Source: Hyphomicrobiales bacterium
GTDB lineage: Bacteria; Pseudomonadota; Alphaproteobacteria; Rhizobiales; Rhizobiaceae
NCBI GenBank assembly: GCA_900471485.1
Contig: UCEU01000009.1
Coordinates: forward strand, 62,001 to 126,000
Length of the DNA stretch: 64,000 nucleotides
Direction: 5' to 3'
In this document: positions 36,629 to 45,160 of the stretch, piece by piece
Layout: each line of letters begins with the position of its first letter
Numbering within the stretch: position 1 is the first letter of the stretch
The notes under the pieces: generated by a model
Told to the model about the DNA's origin: nothing
Seen by the model: the letters and a program-made list of their open reading frames with translations, nothing else
Database searches by the model: none
Translations under genes and position numbers: made by a program

Positions 36629-37483
36629 ATGAACATGGCGGTCTCCGAGGCCCAGTTTGCGGGCGACAGGATCAGCACGCGCAATTTCGACAAGCTCGCG
36701 CGCTTCATCTACGACTACAGCGGCATCAAGATGCCGCCGACCAAGCTGACGATGCTGGAAGGCAGGTTGCGCCGGCGGCTGCGCGCCACGCGGATGTCCA
36801 CCTTCGACGACTATTGCGACTTCCTGTTCAACGACGGCGGGCTGGAGCAGGAGACGATCTATCTCATCGATGCGGTGACCACGAACAAGACGGACTTCTT
36901 CCGCGAGGCGCGTCACTTCGAATACATGCAGCAGACGGCGCTGCCGGCGCTGGCATCGAAGGGCATGCGGGTGATCCGCACCTGGAGTTCGGCATGCTCG
37001 ACGGGTGCCGAGCCCTATACGATGGCGATGGTGCTCGAGGAATTCGCGCAGGCGCATGGCAGCATCGATTACAGCATCCTCGCCACCGACCTGAGCACCG
37101 ATGTGCTGCAGACGGCGCGGCGCGGCGTCTACGCCGAGGACATGGTTCATCCGGTGCCACGCGATCTGATGCGCAAATATGTGATGACGGCCAAGCAGGC
37201 GGATCGTCGGGAAGTGCGGATCGCACCGTCGCTGCGCGGCAAGGTCGGCTTCGCCAGAATGAACCTGATGGACGAGAAGTATCCCGTCGGTGATGCCATG
37301 CACCTGATCTTCTGCCGCAATGTGCTGATCTATTTCGACAAGCCGACGCAGAACAAGGTGCTTAAGCGCCTCTGCGATTGCCTGGCGGTGGGCGGCTACA
37401 TGTTCATCGGCCACTCGGAATCGATCGCCGGTTTCGACCTGCCGCTGAAGCAGGTCTCGAATACGGTTTTCCAGCGTACGTAA
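36629..37483 (+). CDS. cheR: chemoreceptor methyltransferase CheR
   Basis: A 284-residue SAM-dependent glutamate O-methyltransferase. The N-terminal helical domain contains [27 protein letters not shown] is the CheR signature; SAM is bound by [15 protein letters not shown] and [12 protein letters not shown]; and [15 protein letters not shown] is the late motif. It should methylate receptors 1-3 and set adaptation together with CheB. It starts at 36629, with an in-frame ATG two codons later. Confidence 0.96.
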   Translation: MNMAVSEAQFAGDRISTRNFDKLARFIYDYSGIKMPPTKLTMLEGRLRRRLRATRMSTFDDYCDFLFNDGGLEQETIYLIDAVTTNKTDFFREARHFEYMQQTALPALASKGMRVIRTWSSACSTGAEPYTMAMVLEEFAQAHGSIDYSILATDLSTDVLQTARRGVYAEDMVHPVPRDLMRKYVMTAKQADRREVRIAPSLRGKVGFARMNLMDEKYPVGDAMHLIFCRNVLIYFDKPTQNKVLKRLCDCLAVGGYMFIGHSESIAGFDLPLKQVSNTVFQRT

Positions 37484-37494
37484 TCAGGGGCATC

Positions 37495-38589
37495 ATGGGT
37501 AAGAAGATCCGCGTCCTCGTCATCGACGATTCCGCCAGCGTGCGCCAGACCCTCGTGCGCGTTCTCCAGGAAGATCCCGATATCGAGATCATGGGTGTCG
37601 CGACCGATCCCTACATGGCCGCGAAGAAGATCCAGGAGGAGATCCCCGACGTCATCACGCTCGATGTCGAGATGCCGCGCATGGATGGCATCACGTTCCT
37701 GCGCAAGCTGATGTCGCAGCGGCCGATCCCCGTCGTCATGTGTTCGTCGCTGACGGAAGCCGGCTCGGAGACGCTGTTGCAGGCACTGGAAGCCGGCGCG
37801 GTGGATGTGATCCTGAAGTCGAAAATCGGAGCTGCCGATGGTCTTGCCGACGATGCGATCCGCATCCGCGAGGTGGTGAAAAGCGCCTCGCATGCCAGGC
37901 TCGGCAATATCAGGCGCACCGCCAGCACGCTGCGTCCCGGCAAGGAAGGCCCGGCCGCGAAGCTTACGGCCGATGCGATGCTGCCGCCTCCGACAGGGCG
38001 CGCGATGGCGAAGACAACGGAGATGGTCGTCTGCGTCGGCGCTTCCACCGGTGGGACCGAGGCGCTCCGGGAGTTCCTCGAGGCGCTGCCGGCCAATGCG
38101 CCGGGTATCGTCATCGTGCAGCACATGCCGGAGAAGTTCACGGCGGCCTTCGCAAAACGGCTGAACAGCCTGTGCGAGGTCGAGGTGAAGGAGGCGGTAG
38201 ATGGCGATGCGGTGTTGCGCGGCCATGTGCTGATCGCACCCGGTGATCACCATATGCTGCTGGAGCGCCGCGGTGCACGCTACCATGTGTCGGTCAAGCC
38301 GGGGCCGCTCGTCTCCCGTCACCGGCCCTCGGTGGATGTCCTGTTCCGCTCGGCGGCGCGGGCTGCCGGGTCGAATGCGATGGGCATCATCATGACCGGC
38401 ATGGGCGACGACGGGGCGCGCGGGATGGCAGAGATGCACCAGGCCGGCGCCTATACGGTGGCGCAGGACGAGGCGACATCCGTCGTCTTCGGCATGCCCA
38501 AGGAGGCGATTGCGCGCGGCGGCGTCGACCGTATCCTGCCGCTCGACCAGATCGCGCGGGAAGTGCTGATCACGCAGCAGAAGTTCTGA
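37495..38589 (+). CDS. cheB: chemoreceptor methylesterase/deamidase CheB
   Basis: A 364-residue two-domain protein. The receiver (1-125) has phosphoacceptor D57 ([13 protein letters not shown]). The methylesterase domain (~175-360) has catalytic S184 ([13 protein letters not shown]), H210 (VQHMP) and D305/D306 (MGDDGARGM). CheA phosphorylation would activate demethylation. No cheD is in the cluster, so deamidation of receptors, if it occurs, would fall to CheB or to a CheD encoded elsewhere. It is the last gene of the che unit. Confidence 0.96.
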   Translation: MGKKIRVLVIDDSASVRQTLVRVLQEDPDIEIMGVATDPYMAAKKIQEEIPDVITLDVEMPRMDGITFLRKLMSQRPIPVVMCSSLTEAGSETLLQALEAGAVDVILKSKIGAADGLADDAIRIREVVKSASHARLGNIRRTASTLRPGKEGPAAKLTADAMLPPPTGRAMAKTTEMVVCVGASTGGTEALREFLEALPANAPGIVIVQHMPEKFTAAFAKRLNSLCEVEVKEAVDGDAVLRGHVLIAPGDHHMLLERRGARYHVSVKPGPLVSRHRPSVDVLFRSAARAAGSNAMGIIMTGMGDDGARGMAEMHQAGAYTVAQDEATSVVFGMPKEAIARGGVDRILPLDQIAREVLITQQKF

Positions 38590-38773
38590 ACGATATCGAG
38601 CAGATGGCGGCGATTGCCGCCGCTATCGTCGGGCGAATCGGGACGGCTCTTGAAATTTCCCCGATTTTGTGGTCTTGAAGCCGCCAATCTTTTAAAGCGC
38701 TATCTCTTCCGGCGATCAGGGGCCATCCCCGCCCTGACAGCGCTCAGCTATTAGCCCAAGGAAAACCGCCAAC
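38590..38773 (+). ncRNA. possible structured leader / suhB-type RNA upstream of the IMPase gene
   Basis: The 184-base spacer contains GGCGGC-GATT-GCCGCC (38606-38621), a stretch TTTCCCCGATTTTG then CTTGAAGCCGCCAATC around 38655-38692, and TCAGGG..CCCTGA around 38716-38738. The middle part recalls the suhB/mmgR RNA family described in alphaproteobacteria, whose name derives from this gene neighbourhood. No poly-T terminator is present, so an untranslated leader is as likely as a separate small RNA. Recognition is from memory and weak. Confidence 0.3.
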
Positions 38774-39574
38774 ATGGCTCGTTCAGCTCTTCTCAATGTC
38801 ATGGTTCAGGCCGCCCTCAAGGCAGGCAAATCGCTGGGGCGTGATTTCGGCGAAGTGCAGAACCTGCAGGTTTCGGTCAAGGGACCGGGCGACTTCGTTT
38901 CGAGCGCCGACCGCAAGGCCGAGAAGATCGTTCGCGAAGAGCTCTTGAAGGCGCGGCCGACCTATGGCTTCCTCGGCGAGGAGAGCGAAGAGATCAAGGG
39001 CACCGACGGCGCGCATCGCTGGATCGTCGATCCGCTTGATGGCACGACGAACTTCCTGCACGGCATTCCGGCGTTTGCCGTTTCGATCGCGCTTGAGCGC
39101 AACAACGAAATCGTCGCCGGCGTCATCTTCAACCCGGCGACCGACGAACTCTTCACCACCGAGCGTGGCGGCGGCGCCTTCCTCAACGATCGCCGCCTGC
39201 GCGTCGGCGCGCGCCGGGTGCTGTCGGATGCCGTCATCGCCTGCGGCGTGCCGCATCTCGGCCGCGGCAATCACGGCAAGTTCCTTGTCGAGCTTCGCCA
39301 TGTGATGGGCGAAGTCGCCGGCATTCGCCGCATGGGCTCGGCATCGCTCGATCTCGCCTACGTCGCCGCCGGCCGCTTCGACGGCTTCTGGGAAAACGGT
39401 CTAAATGCCTGGGATATCGCAGCTGGCATCCTGCTCGTTCGCGAGGCGGGCGGTTATGCGGTCGATATGGACGGCGGCAACTCGGTTCTGGAAACCGGCT
39501 CGATCGTGGCCGGCAACGAATATATCCAGAAGGCGCTGATCGAAGTGGTCAAGCGTCCGATCCCGAGCCGCTAA
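38774..39574 (+). CDS. suhB: inositol monophosphatase family protein (SuhB-like)
   Basis: A 266-residue Mg2+-dependent, Li+-sensitive-type phosphatase. GFLGEESEEIKG supplies the metal Glu pair, WIVDPLDGTTNFLHGIP is the signature with metal Asp residues, and NAWDIAAGILLVREAGG is the second signature. AAGGA precedes the ATG at 38774. The family hydrolyses inositol 1-phosphate and related sugar phosphates, and SuhB in E. coli also binds RNA polymerase antitermination complexes. Which role applies is not decided by sequence. Confidence 0.9.
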   Translation: MARSALLNVMVQAALKAGKSLGRDFGEVQNLQVSVKGPGDFVSSADRKAEKIVREELLKARPTYGFLGEESEEIKGTDGAHRWIVDPLDGTTNFLHGIPAFAVSIALERNNEIVAGVIFNPATDELFTTERGGGAFLNDRRLRVGARRVLSDAVIACGVPHLGRGNHGKFLVELRHVMGEVAGIRRMGSASLDLAYVAAGRFDGFWENGLNAWDIAAGILLVREAGGYAVDMDGGNSVLETGSIVAGNEYIQKALIEVVKRPIPSR

Positions 39575-39675
39575 ATCGCTGTTGTAAAGGCAGGGTTTTC
39601 TAACCCCGCGTACTTCAATTCGGCACAATGTTGATCTAGTCTTCGGCTCGAATGAAGCCGGAGGCTGTGGAATCT

Positions 39676-40773
39676 ATGGAAAATGTGAATGTGGCGGAGT
39701 TCGGCTCGACCGAAAAACCCACGGGCAACTACAGCTACAAGCTCTCCAGTCCAATGCCGTTTCTTTGGACGATGCTGCTCTTCCTCGTCATCGTCGGGTT
39801 CATTGCCGCCATTCTTTTCCGGCAGACCCAGACGGCCTTCATGCACAATCCCGGCCTCAACGGCCTGATCCTCGGCGTTCTCGCCGTCGGCATCATCCTG
39901 GTGTTCAGCCAGGTGCTGGCGCTGCGTCCCGAGGTTCGCTGGTTCAATTCCTTCCGCGCCGCCGGCAGCGCCGACAAGGTCAACCGTAATCCAAAGCTGC
40001 TCGCGCCGATGCGTACGCTCATTGGCAGCCGCAGCTCGTCCGTCGGGCTTTCGACGGTGGCCTTCCGCTCGATCCTGGATTCGATCGCCAACCGCCTGGA
40101 CGAGTCCCGCGACGTTTCCCGTTATCTCGTCGGCCTGCTGGTCTTCCTCGGCCTGCTCGGCACCTTCTGGGGCCTGATCGGGACGATCGGCTCGATCAGC
40201 GCGGTCATCCAGACGCTGGATGCGGGCTCGGCCGGGACTTCGGCGGATGTCATGAGCGCGCTGAAGGAAGGGCTTTCGACGCCGCTTTCCGGCATGGGCC
40301 AGGCGTTTTCGTCTTCGCTCCTCGGTCTCTCCGGCTCGCTTATCCTCGGCTTCCTCGACCTGCAGGCGGGGCGCGCGCAGAACCGCTTCTACATGGAGCT
40401 GGAAAACTGGCTCTCCTCCGTCACGGATGTCGGGTCCGACACGGTTTCGTCGACGATCGATCCTACGGCCGGCGTTTCCTCGGAAGAAATCAGGGCGCTG
40501 TCGGAACACATGCGCAAGGCCTCCGAAGATGGCGGTGGCGGCAATCAGCGCTCGGTGGCGGCGATGGCGAGCCTCGCCGAAGGCATCCAGGGGCTGGTGA
40601 AGAACATGCGCAACGAGCAGCAGATGCTGCGCGACTGGATCGAGGCGCAGCAGGACGAGACGAAGGCGATGCGCCGCACGCTCGACCGTCTTGCCGAGCG
40701 CATCGGCGCGCAGGAAAAACACACCACATCCGAGCGGCGCATGCCGCAGACCGAGAAGAGCGAGGGCAAGTAA
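39676..40773 (+). CDS. MotA/TolQ/ExbB-like membrane protein
   Basis: A 365-residue protein with two early membrane helices (~residues 24-75) and a later pair (~145-175 and ~210-235). FLGLLGTFWGLIGTIGSI and GMGQAFSSSLLGLSGSLILGF resemble the proton-channel core of MotA/TolQ/ExbB. A coiled-coil region follows TM4 (~305-355). ATG at 39676 has GGAGG 11 bases upstream; ATG at 39652 is an alternative. It is followed 3 bases later by an OmpA-domain protein, the MotB/TolR/Pal-like partner, so together they could form a proton-driven, peptidoglycan-linked machine. Confidence 0.8.
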   Translation: MENVNVAEFGSTEKPTGNYSYKLSSPMPFLWTMLLFLVIVGFIAAILFRQTQTAFMHNPGLNGLILGVLAVGIILVFSQVLALRPEVRWFNSFRAAGSADKVNRNPKLLAPMRTLIGSRSSSVGLSTVAFRSILDSIANRLDESRDVSRYLVGLLVFLGLLGTFWGLIGTIGSISAVIQTLDAGSAGTSADVMSALKEGLSTPLSGMGQAFSSSLLGLSGSLILGFLDLQAGRAQNRFYMELENWLSSVTDVGSDTVSSTIDPTAGVSSEEIRALSEHMRKASEDGGGGNQRSVAAMASLAEGIQGLVKNMRNEQQMLRDWIEAQQDETKAMRRTLDRLAERIGAQEKHTTSERRMPQTEKSEGK

Positions 40774-40776
40774 GCC

Positions 40777-41808
40777 ATGGCTCTCGCCCGCAACCGTCGT
40801 CGCGAGCGTGCGGTCGACTATTGGCCCGGTTTCGTCGATGCGCTCTCGACGCTGCTGATCTCGATCATGTTCCTGCTGACGGTGTTCGTCGTCGGCCAGT
40901 TCGTGCTGAACCGCGAAATCAGCGGACGTGATGAGGTGCTCAATCGCCTCAACGGCCAGATCAACGAACTGACGCAACTGCTGGCGCTCGAGAAGGGCAA
41001 CAAGCAGGATCTCGAGGACAATATCGCCAATCTGCAGGCGTCGCTCGCCACGGCTGAGTCCGACCGTTCGCGGTTGCAGTCGCTGTTATCCGCCGGAGCC
41101 GGTGGGCAGGATGCCGCGCAGCAGCGGATCGGCACGCTCAACAAGGAGCTCGACGAACAGAAACAGATGAGCGACCGGGCGATGAGCCAGGTCGAGCTGC
41201 TGAACCAGCAGATCGCGGCGTTGCGCAACCAGATCGCTGCCGTGGAGACGGCGCTGCAGGCTTCGGAGCAGAAGGATCAGCAGTCGCAGACGAAGATCGC
41301 CGATCTCGGTCGTCGCCTCAACGTGGCGCTGGCGCAGCGCGTGCAGGAGCTCAACCGGTACCGCTCGGACTTCTTCGGCCGTTTGCGGGAAATTCTCTCC
41401 GACCGCGAAAACATCCGCATCGTCGGCGACCGCTTCGTCTTCCAGTCGGAAGTGCTGTTCCCCTCTGGTGGAGCCGACCTGAACCCGGATGGACAGGCGG
41501 AGATGGGCAAGCTCGCCTCGGCGCTTCTCGACGTCGCCAAGGAAATTCCGCCTGAGATCAACTGGGTGCTGCGGGTCGACGGGCATACGGACAATGTGCC
41601 GCTCGCCGGTACGGGCCGTTATGCCGACAACTGGCAGCTTTCTTCGGCGCGTGCGATTTCGGTGGTGAAGTTCCTGATCGCTCAGGGTGTTCCCGCCGAT
41701 CGTCTGGCGGCAGCCGGTTTCGGCGAATACCAGCCGATTGCGCCGGGCGATACGCCTGAGGCGCGGGCGACCAATCGCCGCATCGAGCTCAAGCTCACCG
41801 AGAAATAG
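40777..41808 (+). CDS. OmpA/MotB-domain peptidoglycan-binding membrane protein
   Basis: A 343-residue protein. A short basic tail is followed by one TM helix (~23-42, preceded by DYWPGFVDALSTLL, whose Asp is suited to proton translocation), a long coiled coil (~50-190), and a C-terminal OmpA-like domain (~210-343: LFPSGGADLNPDGQ, WVLRVDGHTDNVPL, LSSARAISVVKFLI, ATNRRIELKL). This is the MotB-like layout. It is 3 bases downstream of the ExbB-like gene and carries its own GAGGG site. No other flagellar or tol genes are near. Confidence 0.88.
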   Translation: MALARNRRRERAVDYWPGFVDALSTLLISIMFLLTVFVVGQFVLNREISGRDEVLNRLNGQINELTQLLALEKGNKQDLEDNIANLQASLATAESDRSRLQSLLSAGAGGQDAAQQRIGTLNKELDEQKQMSDRAMSQVELLNQQIAALRNQIAAVETALQASEQKDQQSQTKIADLGRRLNVALAQRVQELNRYRSDFFGRLREILSDRENIRIVGDRFVFQSEVLFPSGGADLNPDGQAEMGKLASALLDVAKEIPPEINWVLRVDGHTDNVPLAGTGRYADNWQLSSARAISVVKFLIAQGVPADRLAAAGFGEYQPIAPGDTPEARATNRRIELKLTEK

Positions 41809-41855
41809 CAACCTGCCACGTCTGCGCGGCGAAGAGGATTGCGACGAAGGAAGAA

Positions 41856-41880
41856 AGAGGCGGCGCTGGTGCGCCGCCTT
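41856..41880 (-). terminator. terminator of the YegP-like gene
   Basis: AGGCGGCGC (41858-41866) and GCGCCGCCT (41871-41879) form a 9-bp stem with a TGGT loop. Read on the minus strand it is followed by a T/C-rich stretch, so it most likely ends the DUF1508 gene and also insulates the OmpA-domain gene. Confidence 0.6.
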
Positions 41881-41887
41881 GATCGTG

Positions 41888-42076
41888 TCAGGCGTCGGCC
41901 TTGGTGGTGTCCACGACGTCGGCGCCCGGCGTGTTCTTCTTGATGGATTCGATTGCGCTCATTGCGGATGCCTTGGCCTTGTAGCCTTCCGATCCGAACA
42001 TGGATTCGCCGTTGGGCGCCTTGAAACGGAAACGAAATTCGCCAGCCTTGTCCTTGTAAACTTCGAACTTATACAT
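41888..42076 (-). CDS. YegP/DUF1508 family protein
   Basis: A 62-residue protein, MYKFEVYKDKAGEFRFRFKA, with the DUF1508 pattern of one compact alternating strand unit (FRFKAPNGESMFGSEGYKAKASA..IESIKKN). It has a single unit where E. coli YegP has two. GGGAGA lies upstream of the ATG at 42076. Function unknown. Confidence 0.9.
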   Translation of the reverse strand: MYKFEVYKDKAGEFRFRFKAPNGESMFGSEGYKAKASAMSAIESIKKNTPGADVVDTTKADA

Positions 42077-42203
42077 CGATTTTTCTCCCGGAATCAGGAT
42101 GTTGCCCAATCTACAGGCGCAGCCTAGACCAAAAAATACAACTATTCCATCAGGATATTCGCACATTCGGTTGAAGGCTTGGCGGGGTGCCGCGCAGGCA
42201 ATC

Positions 42204-42647
42204 TCACGGCTTGAAGATCGAGAAGGCCGAGGAGAACTTGTTGATCAGATAGGGCGCGAAGAGAACGAGGCCGGAATAGAAGAAATTGGCGCCCTTGGTC
42301 ATGTCGGGGATCTCGTTACCGCTGGCGAAGCGGTAAAGGCAGGCGAGGGCGAAGCCGACATAGAGCATGAGGATGGCGACGGTGCCGACAAGGGCGATGA
42401 AGCGGCTGGAGCTCGCCTTCATCACGGTCACGTTGATCGGCAACTGTCCCGCCGGCAGCGCCATACCGAGCGCATCGACCGGATTGCCGGCCTGATCGGT
42501 CCTGGTCAGGGTGACATCCTCGGAAAGCGCGTCGGTGAGCGACCAGTCGCGCGCCTCCTGCAGCGATCGATAGCAGAGCATCATCGACATCACCACCGCC
42601 GCAGCGACCAGGGCGACCAGTATTTCGGCAAAACCTATCGAGCTCAC
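42204..42647 (-). CDS. hypothetical inner-membrane protein
   Basis: A 147-residue protein with a hydrophobic N-terminal helix (~7-25), a soluble segment of ~55 residues, and two further hydrophobic helices (~83-108 and ~122-137). No known motif was recognised; NFFYSGLVLFAPYLINKF near the end is distinctive. A 9-bp inverted repeat lies ~50-85 bases upstream and may be its operator. The neighbours give no clue to function. Confidence 0.65.
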   Translation of the reverse strand: MSSIGFAEILVALVAAAVVMSMMLCYRSLQEARDWSLTDALSEDVTLTRTDQAGNPVDALGMALPAGQLPINVTVMKASSSRFIALVGTVAILMLYVGFALACLYRFASGNEIPDMTKGANFFYSGLVLFAPYLINKFSSAFSIFKP

Positions 42648-42694
42648 GGCAATCTCCCCTCAGAGGTGCAAGGTGAATTCTCGATGTGAATGTA

Positions 42695-42731
42695 ATTTAT
42701 GCGTGCATTATGTCAATATGCTCGCATAAAT
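42695..42731. promoter_or_regulatory. 9-bp inverted repeat, possible operator
   Basis: ATTTATGCG (42695-42703) and CGCATAAAT (42723-42731) form a perfect inverted repeat with an AT-rich 19-base centre, ~48-84 bases upstream of the hypothetical membrane gene. Its symmetry and position suit a dimeric regulator. The regulator is unknown. Confidence 0.4.
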
Positions 42732-42741
42732 ACATGTCATT

Positions 42742-42763
42742 GCAACCGCCGGACGGCGGTTGC
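42742..42763 (-). terminator. GC hairpin after ABC exporter
   Basis: GCAACCGCC (42742-42750), GGAC loop and GGCGGTTGC (42755-42763) form a 9-bp perfect stem 23 bases beyond the ABC transporter stop. No T run follows on the minus strand, so it is either a weak terminator or an mRNA 3'-end protector. Confidence 0.5.
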
Positions 42764-42786
42764 AGGCTCGGCGCGTGCAGTGCGGG

Positions 42787-44589
42787 TCAGTTGATCGCGC
42801 GCAGGAATTCCTCGCCGCCGGTCTCGAACTGCAACCGGGCCAGCTTGGCATAGATGCCGCCGTGGCGGATGAGGCTCTGGTGGGTGCCTTCCTCGACAAC
42901 GCGGCCGCCGTCCATGACGAGGATGCGGTCGGCCTTCAGCACGGTCGCCAGGCGATGGGCGATGACGAGCGTGGTGCGGCCGTCCATCAGGCCGTCGAGC
43001 GCCTTCTGCACCAGCGTCTCGCTTTCTGCATCCAGCGCCGAGGTTGCCTCGTCGAGCAGCAGCACGGGGGCATTCTTGAGGATGGCGCGGGCAATCGCGA
43101 TGCGCTGCCGCTGGCCGCCAGAGAGTGTGACGCCGCGTTCGCCGACCTTGGTGTCGTAACCCTGGTCGAGGCGGCCGATGAACTCGTCGGCTTGCGCCGC
43201 GATAGCGGCAGCGCGCACCTGGTCGCGGCTGGCTCCGGGGCTGCCGAAGGCGATGTTCTCATGGATCGAGGAGGCGAAGATCGTGACGTCCTGCGGGACG
43301 ATCGCGAGGCGCTTACGGAGTTCATCGGGGTCCACCGCGCGGGCGTCGATGCCGTCGATCTTCACCGCGCCCTGCTGCGGGTCGTAGAAGCGCAGAAGCA
43401 ACGAGAAGACGGTGCTCTTGCCGGCGCCCGACGAGCCGACGATCGCGACTGTTTCGCCCGGCGCGACGCTGAGGTTCAGGCCGTGCAGGGCAGACGTATC
43501 GGGCCGCGAGGGATAGGCGAAGTGGACGTCGGAGAACTCGACGCTGCCGATGGCGGGCGTCGGCAGCGTTTCCGGGCTGACCGGCGTTGCGATCGGCGAG
43601 ACTTCGTCCAGGAGTTCGGTGAGGCGGTCGGCGGCGCCTGCCGCCTGGGAAAGTTCGCCCCAGACTTCCGACAGCGCGCCGAGCGAACCGGCGGCGATGA
43701 CGGAGTAGAGAAGGAACTGGCCGAGTGTGCCCGGCGACATGGTGCCTTCAAGCACGTTATGGGCGCCGACCCAGAGGACGGCGACGACGCTGCCGAAGAT
43801 CAGGGTAATGGCAATGCCGGTGAGGAGCGCGCGCGAGCGGATGGCGGAGCGAGCAGCCTCGTATGCCGTCTCGACAGCGGCGCCGTAGCGGTCGGCGGCT
43901 GCATTCTCGCCACCGAAGGCTTGCACGGTTCTGGTCGCGGCGATGGTCTCGTTGGCGAAGGCGGAGGCGTCGGCCAGCGTGTCCTGGGCGGCGCGAGAGC
44001 GCTTGCGCACCGAGCGGCCGAAGGCGACGAGCGGGAAGACGATCAGGGGGATGGCGCCGAGCACGAGGCTAGAGAGTTTCGGCGAGGTCACTGTCATCAT
44101 GCCCATGGCGCCGATACAGAGAATGAGGTTGCGCAGCGCGACGGAGGCGGTGGCGCCGACCGCGGACTTGATCTGTGTCGTATCCGCCGTCAGCCGCGAG
44201 ACGATCTCGCCGGACTGGTTGACGTCGAAGAAGGAGGGGGAGAGGCGGGTGACGTGGGCGAAGACATCACGGCGCAAGTCGGAGACGATGCGCTCGCCGA
44301 GCGTGATGACGAAATTGTAGCGCAGCGCGCTCGCCAGCGCGAGCACGACAGCCATTGCCATCAGCATCAGGAAATAGCTGTTGATGAAATGACCGTCGGC
44401 CTGGGTGAAGCCATGGTCGATCATGCGGCGGACCGCCAGCGGCAGCGCCAGCGAGGTCACGGCCGCGAGCGCCAGCGATACCAGCGCACCGGCGACGAGG
44501 CCACGATATCGCATGATATAGGGTGTCAGCCTGCCAAGCGGCTTCAGTGATCGCGACTTCTTTTCCGTTGTCTGCCCGGTGTCTGCCAA
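42787..44589 (-). CDS. ABC exporter, fused permease and ATPase (MsbA-like)
   Basis: A 600-residue half-transporter. The membrane domain (~25-310) has six helices, and the nucleotide-binding domain (~350-595) has Walker A VGSSGAGKSTV, Q loop IVPQDVTIFA, signature LSGGQRQRIAIARA, Walker B VLLLDEATSALDAES and the H-loop IAHRLATV. It would work as a homodimer in the inner membrane exporting a lipid, glycan or drug; the substrate is unknown. It stands alone, so no partner suggests specificity. Compared with MsbA the overall length is normal. Confidence 0.93.
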   Translation of the reverse strand: MADTGQTTEKKSRSLKPLGRLTPYIMRYRGLVAGALVSLALAAVTSLALPLAVRRMIDHGFTQADGHFINSYFLMLMAMAVVLALASALRYNFVITLGERIVSDLRRDVFAHVTRLSPSFFDVNQSGEIVSRLTADTTQIKSAVGATASVALRNLILCIGAMGMMTVTSPKLSSLVLGAIPLIVFPLVAFGRSVRKRSRAAQDTLADASAFANETIAATRTVQAFGGENAAADRYGAAVETAYEAARSAIRSRALLTGIAITLIFGSVVAVLWVGAHNVLEGTMSPGTLGQFLLYSVIAAGSLGALSEVWGELSQAAGAADRLTELLDEVSPIATPVSPETLPTPAIGSVEFSDVHFAYPSRPDTSALHGLNLSVAPGETVAIVGSSGAGKSTVFSLLLRFYDPQQGAVKIDGIDARAVDPDELRKRLAIVPQDVTIFASSIHENIAFGSPGASRDQVRAAAIAAQADEFIGRLDQGYDTKVGERGVTLSGGQRQRIAIARAILKNAPVLLLDEATSALDAESETLVQKALDGLMDGRTTLVIAHRLATVLKADRILVMDGGRVVEEGTHQSLIRHGGIYAKLARLQFETGGEEFLRAIN

Positions 44590-44781
44590 TTCGTCTCCGA
44601 TCGCCCGTCTAAGCCGCGTATCCGCGGTCGAGGGCTCTTGTTATCCTGCCGGCCTTCATGTATAGGCAGCCCATCCTAATGGGAAGCCGTAGCTTTAATG
44701 TCTGCGGCTTCATTTATTCAATCGGTCCTCTTGTCGCAATAAGACGCGTCAAATTGGACGTTGCATGGCAGGAAGATTGTT

Positions 44782-45003
44782 ATGAAGGCTGAAATCCATC
44801 CCGACTACCACACGATCAAGGTAGTCATGACCGATGGCACCGAATACGAGACCCGTTCGACCTGGGGCTCTGAAGGCGCTGTCATGAACCTCGAAATCGA
44901 TTCCAAGTCGCATCCGGCATGGACCGGCGGCAACCAGCAGCTCATGGACCGCGGTGGCCGCGTTTCCAAGTTCAACAAGCGTTTCGGCGGCCTCGGCCTC
45001 TAA
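44782..45003 (+). CDS. rpmE: 50S ribosomal protein L31 (cysteine-free form)
   Basis: A 73-residue protein starting [20 protein letters not shown] and ending [12 protein letters not shown], matching L31 (E. coli ends with a similar RFNKRF). It has no cysteine, whereas the zinc-binding L31 has a four-cysteine site, so this is the zinc-independent form. AGGA precedes the ATG at 44782 in a longer open frame whose extra residues are not L31-like. A terminator follows. Confidence 0.96.
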   Translation: MKAEIHPDYHTIKVVMTDGTEYETRSTWGSEGAVMNLEIDSKSHPAWTGGNQQLMDRGGRVSKFNKRFGGLGL

Positions 45004-45027
45004 TCGCTGCCAGCTGGCACAGTTTGA

Positions 45028-45054
45028 AGAACCCCGCTTCGGCGGGGTTTTTTA
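45028..45054 (+). terminator. Rho-independent terminator of rpmE
   Basis: ACCCCGC (45031-45037), TTCG loop, GCGGGGT (45042-45048), then a T run. It lies 27 bases after the L31 stop. Confidence 0.92.
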
Positions 45055-45106
45055 TTGCCTCGTGATTGGCGCTTCGATGCGGGGAGGGGCCTGTCGATCG
45101 GCCAAT

Positions 45107-45142
45107 AAAAAACCGGCCGCGCAGGGAACGCAGCCGGTCTCA
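45107..45142 (-). terminator. terminator of rcdA
   Basis: On the minus strand an ACCGGC..GCCGGT stem (with an inner TGCG/CGCG pairing) is followed by TTTTTTAT. It lies 19 bases past the RcdA stop. Confidence 0.8.
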
Positions 45143-45160
45143 TAAAAAATAGGAGGTCTA

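Noticed and set aside
42760..44550. 596-codon plus-strand frame opposite the ABC exporter
   Set aside because: It mirrors the ABC gene and encodes Asp/Gly/Arg-rich sequence without motifs; the minus-strand frame has all ABC signatures.
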